From the NCBI RefSeq assembly GCF_000835495.1, contig NW_015622545.1, forward strand, positions 2,868,777 through 2,932,776: 64,000 bases of DNA, read 5' to 3'. The notes under the pieces are model-generated. The model saw only the letters and a list, made by a program, of their open reading frames with translations, had not been told where the DNA came from and searched no databases. Numbering within the stretch: the first letter of the stretch is position 1; the number at the start of each line of letters is the position of its first letter. Source of the DNA: Cladophialophora immunda (taxonomy: Eukaryota > Ascomycota > Eurotiomycetes > Chaetothyriales > Herpotrichiellaceae). Of this stretch, positions 20,972 to 32,045 are shown in pieces. Position numbers and translations under genes: made by a program.

Positions 20972-22267
20972 CTAGGACTCTTCGTGAATCATATGTCCCA
21001 TCCTCCCAATCTTTGTCTCGAGGTATTTTTCAATCTCTGCGCCTCGGACACCCTTGGCCCCAGCCGTCCTCCATGCAAGAGGGATCATCGGTACCCTTTC
21101 CCGTACTCTTACCTCCTTCCCGGGTCCTTCCACTGCTCGTACCTTATCAGGGTTGTTAGTAAGAAGCCTGATGCCTCTCTCTGCCTCTGGTTTCTGCGCA
21201 TCACTGTCGGTGCCAAGTCCGAGATCTTGCAGTATTGCAGTGGCAAGGCCATAAGTCCTTGCATCGGCCGGATGCCTCAGTAATAAATTCGCTTCAACAG
21301 TGTCATTCCCCAAGTCCTGCAGATTGTACGCCTTTAATTTCGAAGCGAGACCAATCCCTCGTCCCTCTTGGCGTAAGTAGACTATGACGCCGCCCGTAGA
21401 GCCGGGCAAGGACATCAGTCGGGCGGCCTCGTCCAGTTGCTCTCCACAGTCGCAGCGGGCAGACCAGGCTGTTTCGCCTGTGTAGCATTCTGAGTGGATT
21501 CGGACAAGTGGCGCTTTGCCCAGAGAATGGCTGCTCATCTGTATGTTATCAAGGACATCACCCAGGCTCGCGATGGGATGGTGGGGATGTTCCGAGTTTT
21601 GTTCATCCTGGGAAGCATTCGGGGCCCTGACAGCGCCCTCTGCCAGTGCTGTTTCGAGAACACCATCCTCCGGGACCGTCGTTACGTTCTTTAACGCGGA
21701 GCCACTTCTGTGCCGTTTGTTGAATGGCCTCCTGCTCTGTTCTGTGGGATCTATTCTCGAACTCGTCCGACCCGGTCTCAATCTTCCAACATAAGCGCCA
21801 CGAATCATGCGATCCATCTCGGTTTCACCGGGCTTCTCGGCATCTAGACTGCGACTTCGTATATTGTTGCCGAAGACAATCGCCAGGTGCTCCTTATTAT
21901 CAGAGTCATTCTGATATAAATGCAGGAACATCTCCGCTCCGGAGGTCGTCGGTATCCGCGCCCGGACCAGACATTCTACTTGCGGTAATCTCTCGAGCAA
22001 GCGGGGTTGCTTCGTCGAGGGGTCGTCGAGCGAAGTGTCGACGGGGATGGACTTCGGTTCAGATTGGAGATGACGGGAAGGAGTTCCAGCTCCCGGAGTG
22101 GCGGGAGGAGTGAACGCAGGGGATATTAAGTTGTTGGGGAGACCAGGCGTAGGGGAAGCATTGTCATCGAGGTCGGACCAGCCGCCCAAGTATGCGGACG
22201 AGGGCCGAGGGACGGGCGATATGACTGGAGACGCATGTGAAGGAAGGTCGTTGGCGGGGCGAGCCAT
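20972..22267 (-). CDS. RIB1: GTP cyclohydrolase II (riboflavin biosynthesis)
   Basis: Single exon, 431 aa from the ATG at 22267 (MARPANDLP). The frame is open 45 nt further upstream only to a GTG. The enzyme opens the imidazole ring of GTP, releasing formate and pyrophosphate, the first committed step of flavin synthesis; it is cytosolic and zinc-dependent. Zinc ligands lie in [18 protein letters not shown] (one Cys, then a C-x-C pair). The catalytic block [17 protein letters not shown] follows, then [10 protein letters not shown] and the C-terminal [14 protein letters not shown], all typical of RibA/Rib1. The protein is longer than the yeast enzyme because of a disordered N-terminal 70-80 residues and an insertion of about 80 residues before the zinc motif. 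It is divergent to the SnoaL-like gene with about 380 bp between starts. No RNA regulatory element is recognised upstream. Confidence 0.95.
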   Translation of the reverse strand: MARPANDLPSHASPVISPVPRPSSAYLGGWSDLDDNASPTPGLPNNLISPAFTPPATPGAGTPSRHLQSEPKSIPVDTSLDDPSTKQPRLLERLPQVECLVRARIPTTSGAEMFLHLYQNDSDNKEHLAIVFGNNIRSRSLDAEKPGETEMDRMIRGAYVGRLRPGRTSSRIDPTEQSRRPFNKRHRSGSALKNVTTVPEDGVLETALAEGAVRAPNASQDEQNSEHPHHPIASLGDVLDNIQMSSHSLGKAPLVRIHSECYTGETAWSARCDCGEQLDEAARLMSLPGSTGGVIVYLRQEGRGIGLASKLKAYNLQDLGNDTVEANLLLRHPADARTYGLATAILQDLGLGTDSDAQKPEAERGIRLLTNNPDKVRAVEGPGKEVRVRERVPMIPLAWRTAGAKGVRGAEIEKYLETKIGRMGHMIHEES

Positions 22268-22648
22268 TCTTGGTAGCCGTCGTTCGGTGTATATACAGTG
22301 AAATCTCTTCACTCTTCTAAAGATTAAGAAAGAAGCATGGCGACTCTATACCTGGGGCGCAGAGGGCAAAGGACCATTGGAGGGAAGGTATTGCTGGCGG
22401 ATGAGAGGAGGATGCGGGCGGCACCGACTTTTAGAAGCGGAGAGAAGAAATTCGCTGACGAAATTCCCAAGCCTCGGCCTCTCCTCCGCACTTTTCCCTC
22501 TCGTGCTTCTCCCGCTGATTCTACCCGTTGAGCCCGTCTGGCCGTCATTCAGCGTTGCTGCTTGGTCAGTCGGCACCCGAGATTGGGTAATCACCAAAGC
22601 ACCTGGTCCGCCCCTGTGGAAAACACCCTCTCTATATCGGTCGAGAAG

Positions 22649-23187
22649 ATGCCCTCCCCAGATCGAGACACCCTCCTGTCCGCCGCCCAGGCCTTTTGCA
22701 ACGCATTTGCCAGCAAAGAGGCGCCTAACAAGATCTTCAGCCATTTCTCAAGCTCCGATGATGTCCTTGCCCTAGAACATGGCCTGCCGCAGCTGGCACC
22801 GTTCTTGGGGCGCGAGTTTCGGGGGCAGAGGGGCCTGGAGGAATACTTTGGACTTCTGTCCTCTAACCTACAATACGAAAACATGCGGTTCAGTAACTTC
22901 GTCGTCGATGCACATGTTCTCAAGGTGTCGGTCCGTGGAGAAGCAAAGTTCACCTGGACCAAGACTGGTCAATCCTGGGACGAAGTCTTTACCTATGTCC
23001 TAGAGTTTGACAAGGAAAACAAGGTCAAGGTCTACGAGATATGGGCGGGTAAGATCGCCCCCAGAAGCCTGTGTTGGCGTTGCAGTAAAGTTGCTTCGAG
23101 ATCCTCTTTCTCCTGGACACGGCTATGGGGTACTAACGACAAGCAGACAGTGGCGCTGCCTACCTGGCCAGCAAAGGCGAACTGTGA
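22649..23187 (+). CDS. NTF2-like/SnoaL-like small protein
   Basis: Two exons: 22649-23048 and 23147-23187, with a 98-nt intron (GTAAGA donor, tactaac branch, CAG acceptor), 146 aa. The protein begins MPSPDRDTLLSAAQAFCNAF and ends WADSGAAYLASKGEL. The helix-strand pattern, the 'FLGREFRGQRGLEEYFGLLS' block and the terminal 'VYEIWADSGAAYLA' are typical of the cone-shaped NTF2/SnoaL fold (hydroxysteroid isomerase, polyketide cyclase and related). Such proteins bind small hydrophobic ligands or act as enzymes, but no catalytic residue can be assigned. An alternative upstream ATG (22562) would add 29 residues and is less likely. The gene is convergent with SGF29, with only about 150 bp between stops. 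Confidence 0.8.
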
Positions 23188-23339
23188 GCGAAGGACCAAT
23201 TGGCTTAATCACCACTGCCACTCATCAGTCGAGCAATATCCTGCCGTTCACGGCGTGTCCTACCCCAATGCTCATCTGGTTCATCTTCCTGATCATCTCC
23301 TAGATTAAATGTGTTGCTGGATGTGACATCTTGGTTGTA

Positions 23340-24529
23340 CTACTTGACCCCGGCAGGTAGGACGAACCGCGCATCAACGAGCATCTCCTGTACGTCCTCA
23401 TCAAATTTTAAACTGTAGTTGGGTTTCTGGAAGCTCTTGACCTTGGCTCGGTAAAAAGTGTCGGTATCAGGGTATTTCGCGTATACGGTCGTTCCGATTG
23501 AGAACTGTTGACTGCTCGGGGCTATCTGTGGGATAGGTACTAGGTCTCTGGCTGTAGCCTTGCGTACTGTCTGCTTGCCGGACGCATCATCCTCTGGGTC
23601 TCTTACATCATATTGAATCCTGCGGACCAAGTTAGCGGAACGATCTTCGGACGGGACTGCTTCGACCCACGGCTTCTTCTCCTGCCAGACTTTCTTGATG
23701 ATGCCGTGAATGCCCACTCCTTCTTCTTGCTCTGCCTGGTCCTTCGGAAATTTGTAAAAGACTTCGGTTCCGGATACAAGGTGACCAGCCCTCTCAGCCT
23801 GGAGGCCCTTGTGCGTCTCGCTCCCGTCATCGCGAACAATTGTGGCTGCTCGATTCTGGCTTGCTGTGCTTGAACTTCGTTGGGAGGTGCCCTTGACGCG
23901 TTTCATCATCTCTAGACGACCATCCCCGGGGCTGGGCCCGGGAGACTCAACGGCTTCTGAATCAACAGCAGGCCGCTGATGCTTCCGTGATTTCGGCTGA
24001 CCATTCCGGGGAGCCGGTTCATCGTTAGATCTCATGGTCTCTAGGATAGCAAGATTGCTGATGATGTCGTCGTCATCGTGGACTTTCTTCTCACTTTCCG
24101 CGTATCGGAGGTTTTCTCGATACAAAGCGTCCAACCGTCGGTACTGGTCAGGAGTTCCGTCTATATGATCATGATCAGTCCAAATCTCAGCCAAGTCTTG
24201 GACGGTAGACTCTGAAAACATTCTCAAATTCGGAAGCCAGGCCATGGATTAGTTTCCATATTGTCATCGCCTCAAATGCCAGACGCGAGCTCACAAAAGG
24301 ACCAAAGGAGCAAACAGGGAAAGATGGGGCACAGGGCGGACCTACGTCCGGCTACTTTGATCTCTTCCTCCAGGGCCATGATGTCTTGGCCAATCTTTCT
24401 GCATTTTTCGTTGAATTCTCTGGCCTTACGCAGGCTTTCAAGCGCTCTGGTGAGTAGATCATTTTCAAGTTCAGTCTCCTTCCCATCTCGACCAGCAGTT
24501 GCGCGGGCCCCTCGAGGACGGGATGACAT
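23340..24529 (-). CDS. SGF29: SAGA-associated factor 29 (SGF29), tandem Tudor reader
   Basis: Two exons by reconstruction: 24346-24529 and 23340-24211, with a 134-nt intron (GTAGGT donor, TTTTCAG acceptor), 351 aa. The N-terminal 60 residues form a helical, heptad-like region (LENDLLTRALESLRKAREFNEK). This fits the part that docks SGF29 into the acetyltransferase module of SAGA. Residues from about 208 to the end form the SGF29 tandem Tudor domain, with SGTEVFYKFP, IIKKVWQEKKPWVEA, RRIQYDVRDPEDDA, VYAKYPDTDTFYRAKVKSF and YSLKFDEDVQEM. The aromatic residues in YAKYPDTDTFY are those expected to cage trimethylated H3K4. In yeast and animals it recruits SAGA to H3K4me3 promoters for H3 acetylation. 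The intron acceptor is the least certain part of the model. Confidence 0.9.
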
Positions 24530-25222
24530 GTTGGAAGATCGTGGTATTTGAAGAACTATTTCCGAAAGCCTGGAAGGGAATGTCTCTGGTTTGTGAAAGA
24601 GAGAACGCAGTATCGCTGCGCCTGAAAAGGATGACAAGGCCTCGTGCCCCTTGTGGAATGTACCGGCAGGCGCAAGCTATTTGTCCGTGGACAACGGCGG
24701 CAACTTATCACTAGATGGTACTAAGATACAATCTGTAGATTATGCCGACAATATAGAGATGAACAGACAAGGAAAATGTGCGATTTCTCAATATAATATG
24801 GGCTGCTGTGTTCAAGGGCATGGAAGACATGGTTTGGAGGCGTGATTGGTGGAGAGACGAAGAATGCGCCAGCGTGGAGGGAGCTACGGACACGTATGAG
24901 GCCGGTGAAGCGCATTCTGTACGGTGAATCATATGACTCTGTATACGTCCTTTCTCAAACGTCAAAGTCTGGCCAATTCTATCAGACTGACCAACCACGT
25001 TCCCCTCCAAGTCAAAAACGTCTTCAATATCAAGTGGATCTGGTCTCAAGCCACTCTCGCCTTCTTTCACCGCCATATTGCTTTCACCAACTGGACTCCC
25101 CTCAAGACTCGGAGGCACCAAGTCATACTGACACTCCCTCCTTATCTCAGTCCAAGTCAGACGACACCATCAAGTTCCAGTAATTATTAAAAGACTTGGG
25201 GTTGTGCTGAGGTCTAGCCATC
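24530..25222. other. Intergenic, divergent promoter of SGF29 and phosphomannose isomerase
   Basis: About 690 bp between two divergent starts. It probably contains both promoters and 5' UTRs. A pyrimidine-rich stretch (about 25040-25150) precedes the isomerase start. No other feature is supported. Confidence 0.5.
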
Positions 25223-26613
25223 ATGCAAGTCCCCTTAATTCGTCTCCAATGCGGTATGTATGGGCATTTTCACAACGTCTGTCGTCGCCATGTCACTGAC
25301 TTCGCCAAGGCTGCAACAGCTATGACTGGGGCAAGAAAGGGAAGGACTCTGCGGCGGCCAAATATGCTGCGGCGACGCCTTCAGACAACTTCACCATCCA
25401 AGAAGACAAACCATACGCCGAACTATGGATGGGCACACACCCTTCCCTGCCTTCTAAGGACCTCGTCACTGGTAGATCTCTGCTCGATCTCGTCGCCGAC
25501 AACCAAGCACTGATGGGCACCGACATCACCGAGAAATACAACAAAAAGCTACCGTTCCTCTTCAAGGTCTTGTCCATCAACAAGGCATTGTCCATTCAAG
25601 CCCATCCCAACAAGAAGCTTGCCGAGAAGCTCCATGCCAAAGACCCAAAGAACTATCCAGACGACAACCACAAACCCGAGATGACACTCGCCATCACCCC
25701 GTTCGAAGGCCTCTGTGGATTCCGCCCCCTCAACGAAATTGCTCACTTTCTCGCAACCATTCCACCCCTGCGTGAGCTGGTCGGTGAGAGCGAGGCCAAA
25801 GGCCTTGAAGAAATCGCCAATTCTTCCTCGCCATCTCTCGCCGATGCCAAATCCCGCCTCAAGGCCGCGTTCAGCTCGCTCATGAAGTCTTCCAAGGCAG
25901 ATGTCGCCGAAAAATCCCACGCCCTCCTGGAGCTCGCCAAAAAGGGATCGATTTCTCCAGGCCCCAGTGTGAACACCTCCGAAGAGCTCTGCGAACTCGT
26001 ACAGCGATGCAACAGCCAGTTCCCAGAAGACATTGGCCTCTTCGTGTTATTCTTCCTCAACTTCGTCAAACTCCAGCCCGGCCAAGCCATGTACCTAAAG
26101 GCGGACGACATCCACGCGTACATCTCCGGCGACATTATCGAGTGCATGGCAAGCAGCGACAACGTGATCCGCGCGGGCTTCACGCCCAAATTCCAGGACG
26201 TCAATACCTTGACCGACATCTTGACCTACGACCACAATCCTCCCGAGCAGCAGCTCCTCCAGCCCGTCGACTACCCCTACGTCACGCTCAACGACAAAGC
26301 CTACAGCTCTGGCAGCGACTCCTTGCTGTACGATCCCCCGATCGAGGAATTCAGCGTCGTGCGCACGGTGCTCAAGAAGCCCGGCGCCAAGGCCACGTTC
26401 GAGGGCATCGCCGGGCCCAGCATCGTCATCTGCACGAGCGGCGAGGGCAAGGTCAGCGTCGGCCCCAAGACGGAGGACTTCAAGGAAGGCTGGGTGTACT
26501 TTGTGGGCGCGACCGCCGAGCTGGTCATCGAGAGCTCCGCCGACGAGATGGTCACGTTCAGAGCCTTCTGCGAGATCGACGACCAGGCCACCAAGCAGAA
26601 CGGGGCGCATTGA
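25223..26613 (+). CDS. Mannose-6-phosphate isomerase, type I
   Basis: Two exons: a 31-nt first exon 25223-25253 and 25310-26613, with a 56-nt intron (GTATGT, cactgac, AAG acceptor), 444 aa. The start is [11 protein letters not shown] then [13 protein letters not shown], as in fungal PMI proteins. It interconverts fructose-6-phosphate and mannose-6-phosphate in the cytosol and so feeds GDP-mannose, glycosylation and cell-wall mannan. Type I motifs are seen: [11 protein letters not shown] (zinc ligands Gln and His), [22 protein letters not shown] (zinc Glu), and [28 protein letters not shown] with the later zinc His and catalytic Arg. Length fits the family. The AAG acceptor is uncommon, but it restores the universally conserved NSYDWG block in frame. 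Confidence 0.95.
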
Positions 26614-27330
26614 CTAGCCGCCGCCCCCCGCAGGACGAGAGCTCAGCTGTGAGCGACGTCTCGACGCGACAGGAGCAACGGAAAGTGCGAAAAGGCACCC
26701 GCCATGAAGGGGGAGTCGAGGAAGAGGGATACGGATGTGCCGTGATTTTCTATGCATGGGTTTTATGAAGACGGGAGATTAAGAATCGGACCAGATATAA
26801 CGGACAGAACGATCGAAAAGTTTCAGCTTACGAGGAAGAACCGGACGTGGTAGATGAGGGCCTTAGAAGAGGGAAACTTCGGTTGGCAAGAGTCGCAGTC
26901 ACTCGTGCAGACAAGGCAATGCAGTATTCCTTCTGACCCTTCAATTTCGCGCACCACAAAAGTCTTCTTGCCCAGTCAGGGGTTCCACGGAGACATACGT
27001 CCATACATGTCGGGGGGGACAGAACAGCATCGCTGGTCGGCGGTGTGCCCGCTCAATTTACCGCTCTGCGTGTACACCGGCGTAGGGCTGACTCGCTTTC
27101 CGATATTTGTGCGTATCATCACATGCAAGGAGAGCCCTATCACTGCCCGCAGATTGGAGCGTTAACAGTCGCCGCAACCCCCTTGCGCGCCGTCCCGAAC
27201 TTCAGTAACGGTGAGACTCGAGCTTTGCCCGCGAACGTGAAATCCACCTTGCCTTCACATGCTCAGAAGTTATCTGCTTTTTCATCCCGCAAGCCCTTGC
27301 TGCCCTGTTCCTCCACCAAATGCCCAAAAT
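26614..27330. other. Intergenic, convergent 3' ends
   Basis: About 720 bp between the isomerase stop and the P450 stop. Short ORFs are present only as background. No RNA gene or repeat is recognised. Confidence 0.45.
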
Positions 27331-29165
27331 TCACTGTATCTTCCGCCGGCGGACCCGCATGGGCATATGCCCGACGGGCTTGGCCGCGAATTCGATGATC
27401 TGATAGCCCCTGCCGCCCTGGACGCCGTGATCGGGGGGCGCCCTGGGCGCGCCCTCGGCGTAGGCGGTCTCAAAGTCAAAGTCCCGACACAGCAGGACCA
27501 GCACCAGGCGGAGCTCCATCATCGCCAGCTCCAGGCCCAGACAGCCGCGCGGGCCCTTCTCGAACGGCCGCCACGCGTCCTTGGGCTGCGGGGTTCCGCC
27601 GGGCATGAAGCGGTCGACGACGAACTTGCGCGGTTCGGGCCACAGGTCGCCGCGTTGGCCGAATCCGTAGTGTGCGATCCAGACCTGTTGCCCCTCGAGC
27701 GGGAGCTGCTGGCCCCGGAACGCCACCGTCTGGACCGGGTGGTTGGGCAGGGTCGTGCGCGTGGTGCTCGCCGTGGGGAAGAGGCGCATGGATTCCTTGA
27801 CGGCCGCAGTCGTGACGGGCAGGTTGCTGAGCAGTCTGGGGTCGGAGAGGAGCATGGACGCGGCCTTGGAAGGATCCGGGCCGAACACGGCGTCGTGTTC
27901 GGCGCGGATCCGAGCGAGTTCGTGGGCGTTTGAGGGTTCGGAGAGGAGGGCCAGGGTGTATGCTATTGTTGATGAAGTTGCTGTAAATCTCTCAGTTGAG
28001 CGAAGCCAAGATCAACACGAGCTGCGAACACAGGGACGTGGCAAAGCACGCCGTTGGACAGTGAGAGGGGCTAATACTTACTGTCATGGCCTCCCAGGAG
28101 CAGTGTTTTGACGTTGTTGCGTGCAAGAAGCATGAATTCCGGATCAAGCTCGTCCGTCCGGCTTCCGCCCTTGCCCGACGTCCCCATCTTTTCCTCGCGA
28201 TAAGCCTGAAGAAACAAATCTACAGCGGCCTTTGTCCCGGGGGAATTCGTGGATTTCGTCTCGGCGTGTCTCTCGCGAATCATGTCCTCGATGATTCGGT
28301 CCTGTTGCACGCAATGCCACCACTTGAACGGCCTGCTCAGATTCCACGAGATGACGTCCATGCTTGGTCCAGCCCACAAGACGGCCTTCTGGAAGTGTGT
28401 TGTCAACTCGTTTGGTCGGCGTTGGGAGTCGAAGTTCTTCCCCAGCACCACCTCGCCGATCACGTCGATCGTCAGGGACATGGCTGTCTCCTGGATTGGG
28501 AAGACTTCGCCGGTCGACGCGTAATTTGAGATTCGGTCTTTGAAGACGAGCCCGTGCCGGACGAGGAGGGGGACCAACGTTGAGAGATACTGGGTCGAGA
28601 AGCCGGGATTGAGGATCGACCGGAGCATTTTCCACTCTTGTCCTTCAGCAGTCACGACTGAGTGCGAGCCGACCAGAGGTCCCAAGACCTTGGAGTTGAC
28701 GGGATGCTTGGGAAGGCTCTTCGCTTGGGTGATTTGATAGGCCACATCGGGATCATGGACAAGCATCAGAGGGTTGCTGATCGGCCACAAGTCCAGGTAG
28801 AACACTGGCGGCATGTTGTACTTTTCACCGATGTAATACATCAAAGCATGGTAGTGGACTTGAGCGCGGTCAGTGTCCTTGTTCACCGATCACAGGCCCT
28901 CGGAAGCCATATCACTTAGGCCAGGAACTTGAAAAGGTCCATTTCAAGGGCCTCAACTCCATTGGGACTTACATCCTGGCGGCATTTCCCTTCTCGCCAT
29001 GCCTATGATTTTCAAATGACCCCACCAAAAGTCGTGAGGTGGACATGGAAGATGTCGATACTTAGCACGCTGACGGCGCCATTTCAGGGAGAAAGACAGG
29101 AGCCATGCCACGAAAGAGAGAACAGAAGCCGCTACCAGTGCAGCCGTGTACTGAGAGCTCAACAT
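27331..29165 (-). CDS. Cytochrome P450 monooxygenase, ER-anchored
   Basis: Three exons: 28973-29165, 28082-28858 and 27331-27980, with introns of 114 and 101 nt, 539 aa. The ATG at 29165 starts an N-terminal membrane anchor (AALVAASVLSFVAWLLSF) followed by basic residues and a Pro-containing hinge. P450 hallmarks are the I-helix GGHDTTSSTIAY (created by splicing exon 2 to exon 3), ExxR in KESMRLFP, the PERF-like FVVDRFMP, and the heme loop FEKGPRGCLGLELA with the proximal Cys. Substrate cannot be deduced. The heme region and helix K resemble fungal secondary-metabolism or fatty-acid-type P450s. No partner reductase or backbone synthase lies nearby. The first intron acceptor (ctcaag) was chosen because it avoids an in-frame stop and gives a good HYHALMYYIGEKYNMPP continuation. 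Confidence 0.9.
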
Positions 29166-30055
29166 GGCGTGAAAAAGGCTCGACAACAATCCGCACGGAA
29201 GGAGAAGAGAAAGACAGGCCTGAAGTTGAAGGAGGCCTTAAAACAAAAGGGTCTCTGGCAGTGTCTCCCCAGCCATGGCACGCCATTGACAGGAAAAGGT
29301 GACGAGTCGACAAGGTTATGCTTTCGGCCTGATAGGCGAATCTCGTCTGGATCCTCGAAGCTGACATGGCTGTCGAATCCTTGGGCCAGGGGTATGTTTA
29401 TCAAGGCTCAGAGAGAGCGTGGCGTACAGTAAGCGCACACAAGTCTCCACACCTCCTCTTGTCCTTTCTGTAACACCATGGAGTGCGGAGATCTATGCGC
29501 CTTCAACTGCTTGGATGAGCGGCTCTAGGCTGGGCGGAGCGGTTGAAGCCCAAGCGACTCTTCGGTGCAGCTGCATCTTAGGTGAACTGGAGACCGAAGT
29601 GCTACAGCATGGTCGTGAGAGACAATGAATGGGTCAGGGCATAGCTTGAGAGGGATTCAGTCCATTTCTAGGAAAGTCAGCTCTGATCTAGGGCATCAGT
29701 GGCGGAAAAGGCAGTATCGATGCCAGTATGGAAGAAGTCTATAGGATCGAGCAATAAAGCAAGACAAATGGAAAGGAGTGAAGCAATGAAGCAGCAGTCA
29801 GACAAGCAAATCACGATTTGTAAGCCAAGCAGTGCAGGCCACAGGGTGCAACACTCTGTATCACTCTCATTTAATTGTCGACCTGCGTCTTTTTTCCATC
29901 TGTACAGGCATAAAGAACGGTGTGTTTTGGATTCTGGTGCAAACTTCACTTCATCTCGTCAGGCTATTTCCCTTCACCAGGGTATTGGAGAACCTGCCAG
30001 CCCTTCAATCCCCATCTTGCTCGCCGCATACTCAGCATCCAATATAGTAATACTA
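29166..30055. other. Intergenic, divergent promoter
   Basis: About 890 bp between divergent P450 and oxidoreductase genes. The open frame of the oxidoreductase extends upstream to 29699 but has no conserved content there. No other feature is seen. Confidence 0.45.
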
Positions 30056-31165
30056 ATGGCTCCTATCCGAGTAGGAATTGTGGGGTTATCAAGCAAACCT
30101 GGTGCATGGGCAACTCTGGCCCATCTGCCTCGACTGGCCAGCTCGCCAAACTACAAGATTGTGGCTCTGTGCAACTCGACCTTGGAATCCACGAAGGCTG
30201 CCATCAAGGCACACGGTCTCCCTGAGTCGACCAAAGCCTACGACTCCTATGACCAGCTCGCCGCGGACCCTGATGTGGACTTGTACGTAGTCTCAACGCG
30301 AGCCGATACCCACTACGATGTCGCCATGCCGGCCCTGAAAGCCGGACGCAATGTCTATGTGGAGTGGCCCCTTGCTGCAACGACAGAGCAGGCAGAGGAG
30401 ATGGCTGCTCTTGCCCGAGAGAAGAATGTAAAGACCATTATCGGCCTACAAGGTCGCATCTCACCTAGTGTCAAAAAAGTGAAAGACCTCATCGACACGG
30501 GGGCACTTGGAGAAATCCACAGCGTCAATTACCAGGGGGCGATCCACGTCTGGCAGAACAACGCGGCGAGCGAGAGATATCATTATTTTATGGATCGCAA
30601 AGTCGGTGGGAACCTGTTGACCATATATGGCGGCCACATCCTCGACTCCATCCTGTATGCGGTGGGAGAACTGAAGCCTGGCGGCTACATTCCCATGGCG
30701 GCCAATCTGCGGCCTAAAATGCATGTCATGAGATCTGACGGATCCTTGTCGGAGGAACTCTACGACAAGAACACGCCTGACCAGATTCTTCTCCAAGGAC
30801 GCCTGGACAGACACCCGTCTGCGGTGTTCAGTTTCCACCTGAGAGCCGGAGACAGATTCATCGGCAATCCAGGGTCGACGTGGAGGATATATGGCACCAA
30901 GGGTGAACTGGCCGTTGAATTTGCGAGTGCAGGGCCACAGATGGCCAAGGCAACCAGTATGCGCTTCTCCAATGCGGAGAAGGGCGTCGTCGAGGATATC
31001 ACAGTGGACGAAGGTGGCCAGGAATGGACAGACTTGCCAACCCAAGGCCAGAACATCGGTCGATTGTATGAAGCGTATGCTGCAGGAGAACCCTACGGCG
31101 ACTTTGATCTCGCTGTCAAGAGACACGCGCTCCTCGACGAATTCTGGGCATCGTTACAGCAGTGA
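30056..31165 (+). CDS. Gal80-like Gfo/Idh/MocA family NAD(P)-dependent oxidoreductase
   Basis: Single exon, 369 aa from the ATG at 30056 (MAPIRVGIVGLSSKPGAWA). The upstream in-frame extension lacks similarity to the family. The N-terminal Rossmann fold shows VGIVGLS and the middle strand VDLYVVSTRADTHYDVAMPALKAGRNVYVEWPLA. In enzymes of the family this last block normally carries E-K-P with the catalytic lysine, but here the motif reads V-E-W-P. That W for K substitution is the signature of Gal80-type proteins, which bind NAD(P) but act as regulators or have altered chemistry. The C-terminal half has the expected alpha/beta dimerisation domain (YHYFMDRKVGGNLLTIYGGH). In filamentous fungi such proteins are frequent and mostly uncharacterised, so a link to galactose regulation should not be assumed. 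Confidence 0.88.
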   Translation: MAPIRVGIVGLSSKPGAWATLAHLPRLASSPNYKIVALCNSTLESTKAAIKAHGLPESTKAYDSYDQLAADPDVDLYVVSTRADTHYDVAMPALKAGRNVYVEWPLAATTEQAEEMAALAREKNVKTIIGLQGRISPSVKKVKDLIDTGALGEIHSVNYQGAIHVWQNNAASERYHYFMDRKVGGNLLTIYGGHILDSILYAVGELKPGGYIPMAANLRPKMHVMRSDGSLSEELYDKNTPDQILLQGRLDRHPSAVFSFHLRAGDRFIGNPGSTWRIYGTKGELAVEFASAGPQMAKATSMRFSNAEKGVVEDITVDEGGQEWTDLPTQGQNIGRLYEAYAAGEPYGDFDLAVKRHALLDEFWASLQQ

Positions 31166-32045
31166 AGGCAGAGCAGGGCATGCTCGGCATTGCCCAATCT
31201 GGGCCGTACCAGCCGGCTGGTGCCTTTCTTCCAACTCCTCCTGCAGGCTCTGTCATGATGATACACCGGTTGGACGAACACGATCGGGTAATAGGATGTA
31301 GTAGGTTGTAGTGGTTTGGCGCAGTTCACCATTGTGGCGATGGTCCAGCTACCCGAGCAGTTGCCGCAAATGTTGAAGCTGTGCAGCCGTTCTTCCGGGC
31401 CAGTCGCCGACGTCATCGATCTCTTCGTTTGGCTGCAAGTGACGGAGGCATGCGAGGGTAGAGCTTGGGAGCTTGCACAGCATCTTTGGCTACTTTTTGT
31501 GCTGGGAGCTTGCTGGCCTTGGATTGGGGGGTCATCATATAGACCACACTGAACGCATCTGGTACTCGGACATGATAAGAAGGCAGACCCAAGAGAGAGA
31601 TTCAAACACAACAACAGACAAGCAAAAAGTAAAATTGGCTCAGCCACGGGCTCTGGATGAGAGCGCAGTTGTGTCCCGGTTCATTGCCTGCGCAGGCTGC
31701 GCTGAGGCAGTTGGATCCCCGAGAATTGCCGATGACAAAGGCCCCAACGTGATTCGCAGGTGGCCGCCCGGAAGAAAACCAGCGAAAAGCCACAAAAGGC
31801 GCTGCCGAGTGGGCGAAATGGCCGGCGAGTGGATTGTGAGTGGATTCGATCCTGGTGGTGCTGGGCTGTCGTTCATCGGCGTCACCTTTTTCTTTTCTTG
31901 CTTCCCCTTCGACTTTTTTGCTCCGATCAACATCTTCACTATTTGCTCCTACAACAACCACCCAAGCTATCTCATCTACTAGAACTGCCTCAGACATCCT
32001 CACATCGGTCCTCTCTTTGCTTCAGTCTACTTCAGTGCACTCAAC
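31166..32045. other. Intergenic, promoter of cytochrome c
   Basis: About 880 bp upstream of the cytochrome c start. The last 150 bp are pyrimidine-rich (cttttttcttttcttgc and similar), typical of strongly expressed fungal promoters. Nothing else is recognised. Confidence 0.45.

Noticed and set aside
20972..22700. Riboswitch upstream of GTP cyclohydrolase II
   Set aside because: FMN riboswitches are bacterial, and no conserved TPP-type fungal aptamer pattern is visible in the short upstream region.
26007..26768. 253-codon Arg-rich plus-strand ORF over the phosphomannose isomerase
   Set aside because: Shadow frame of a gene with unambiguous family motifs; the minus-strand 171-codon ORF here is rejected for the same reason.
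27331..31165. P450 plus Gal80-like oxidoreductase as a biosynthetic gene cluster
   Set aside because: No polyketide, peptide or terpene synthase, transporter or regulator adjoins them, and their other neighbours are housekeeping genes.
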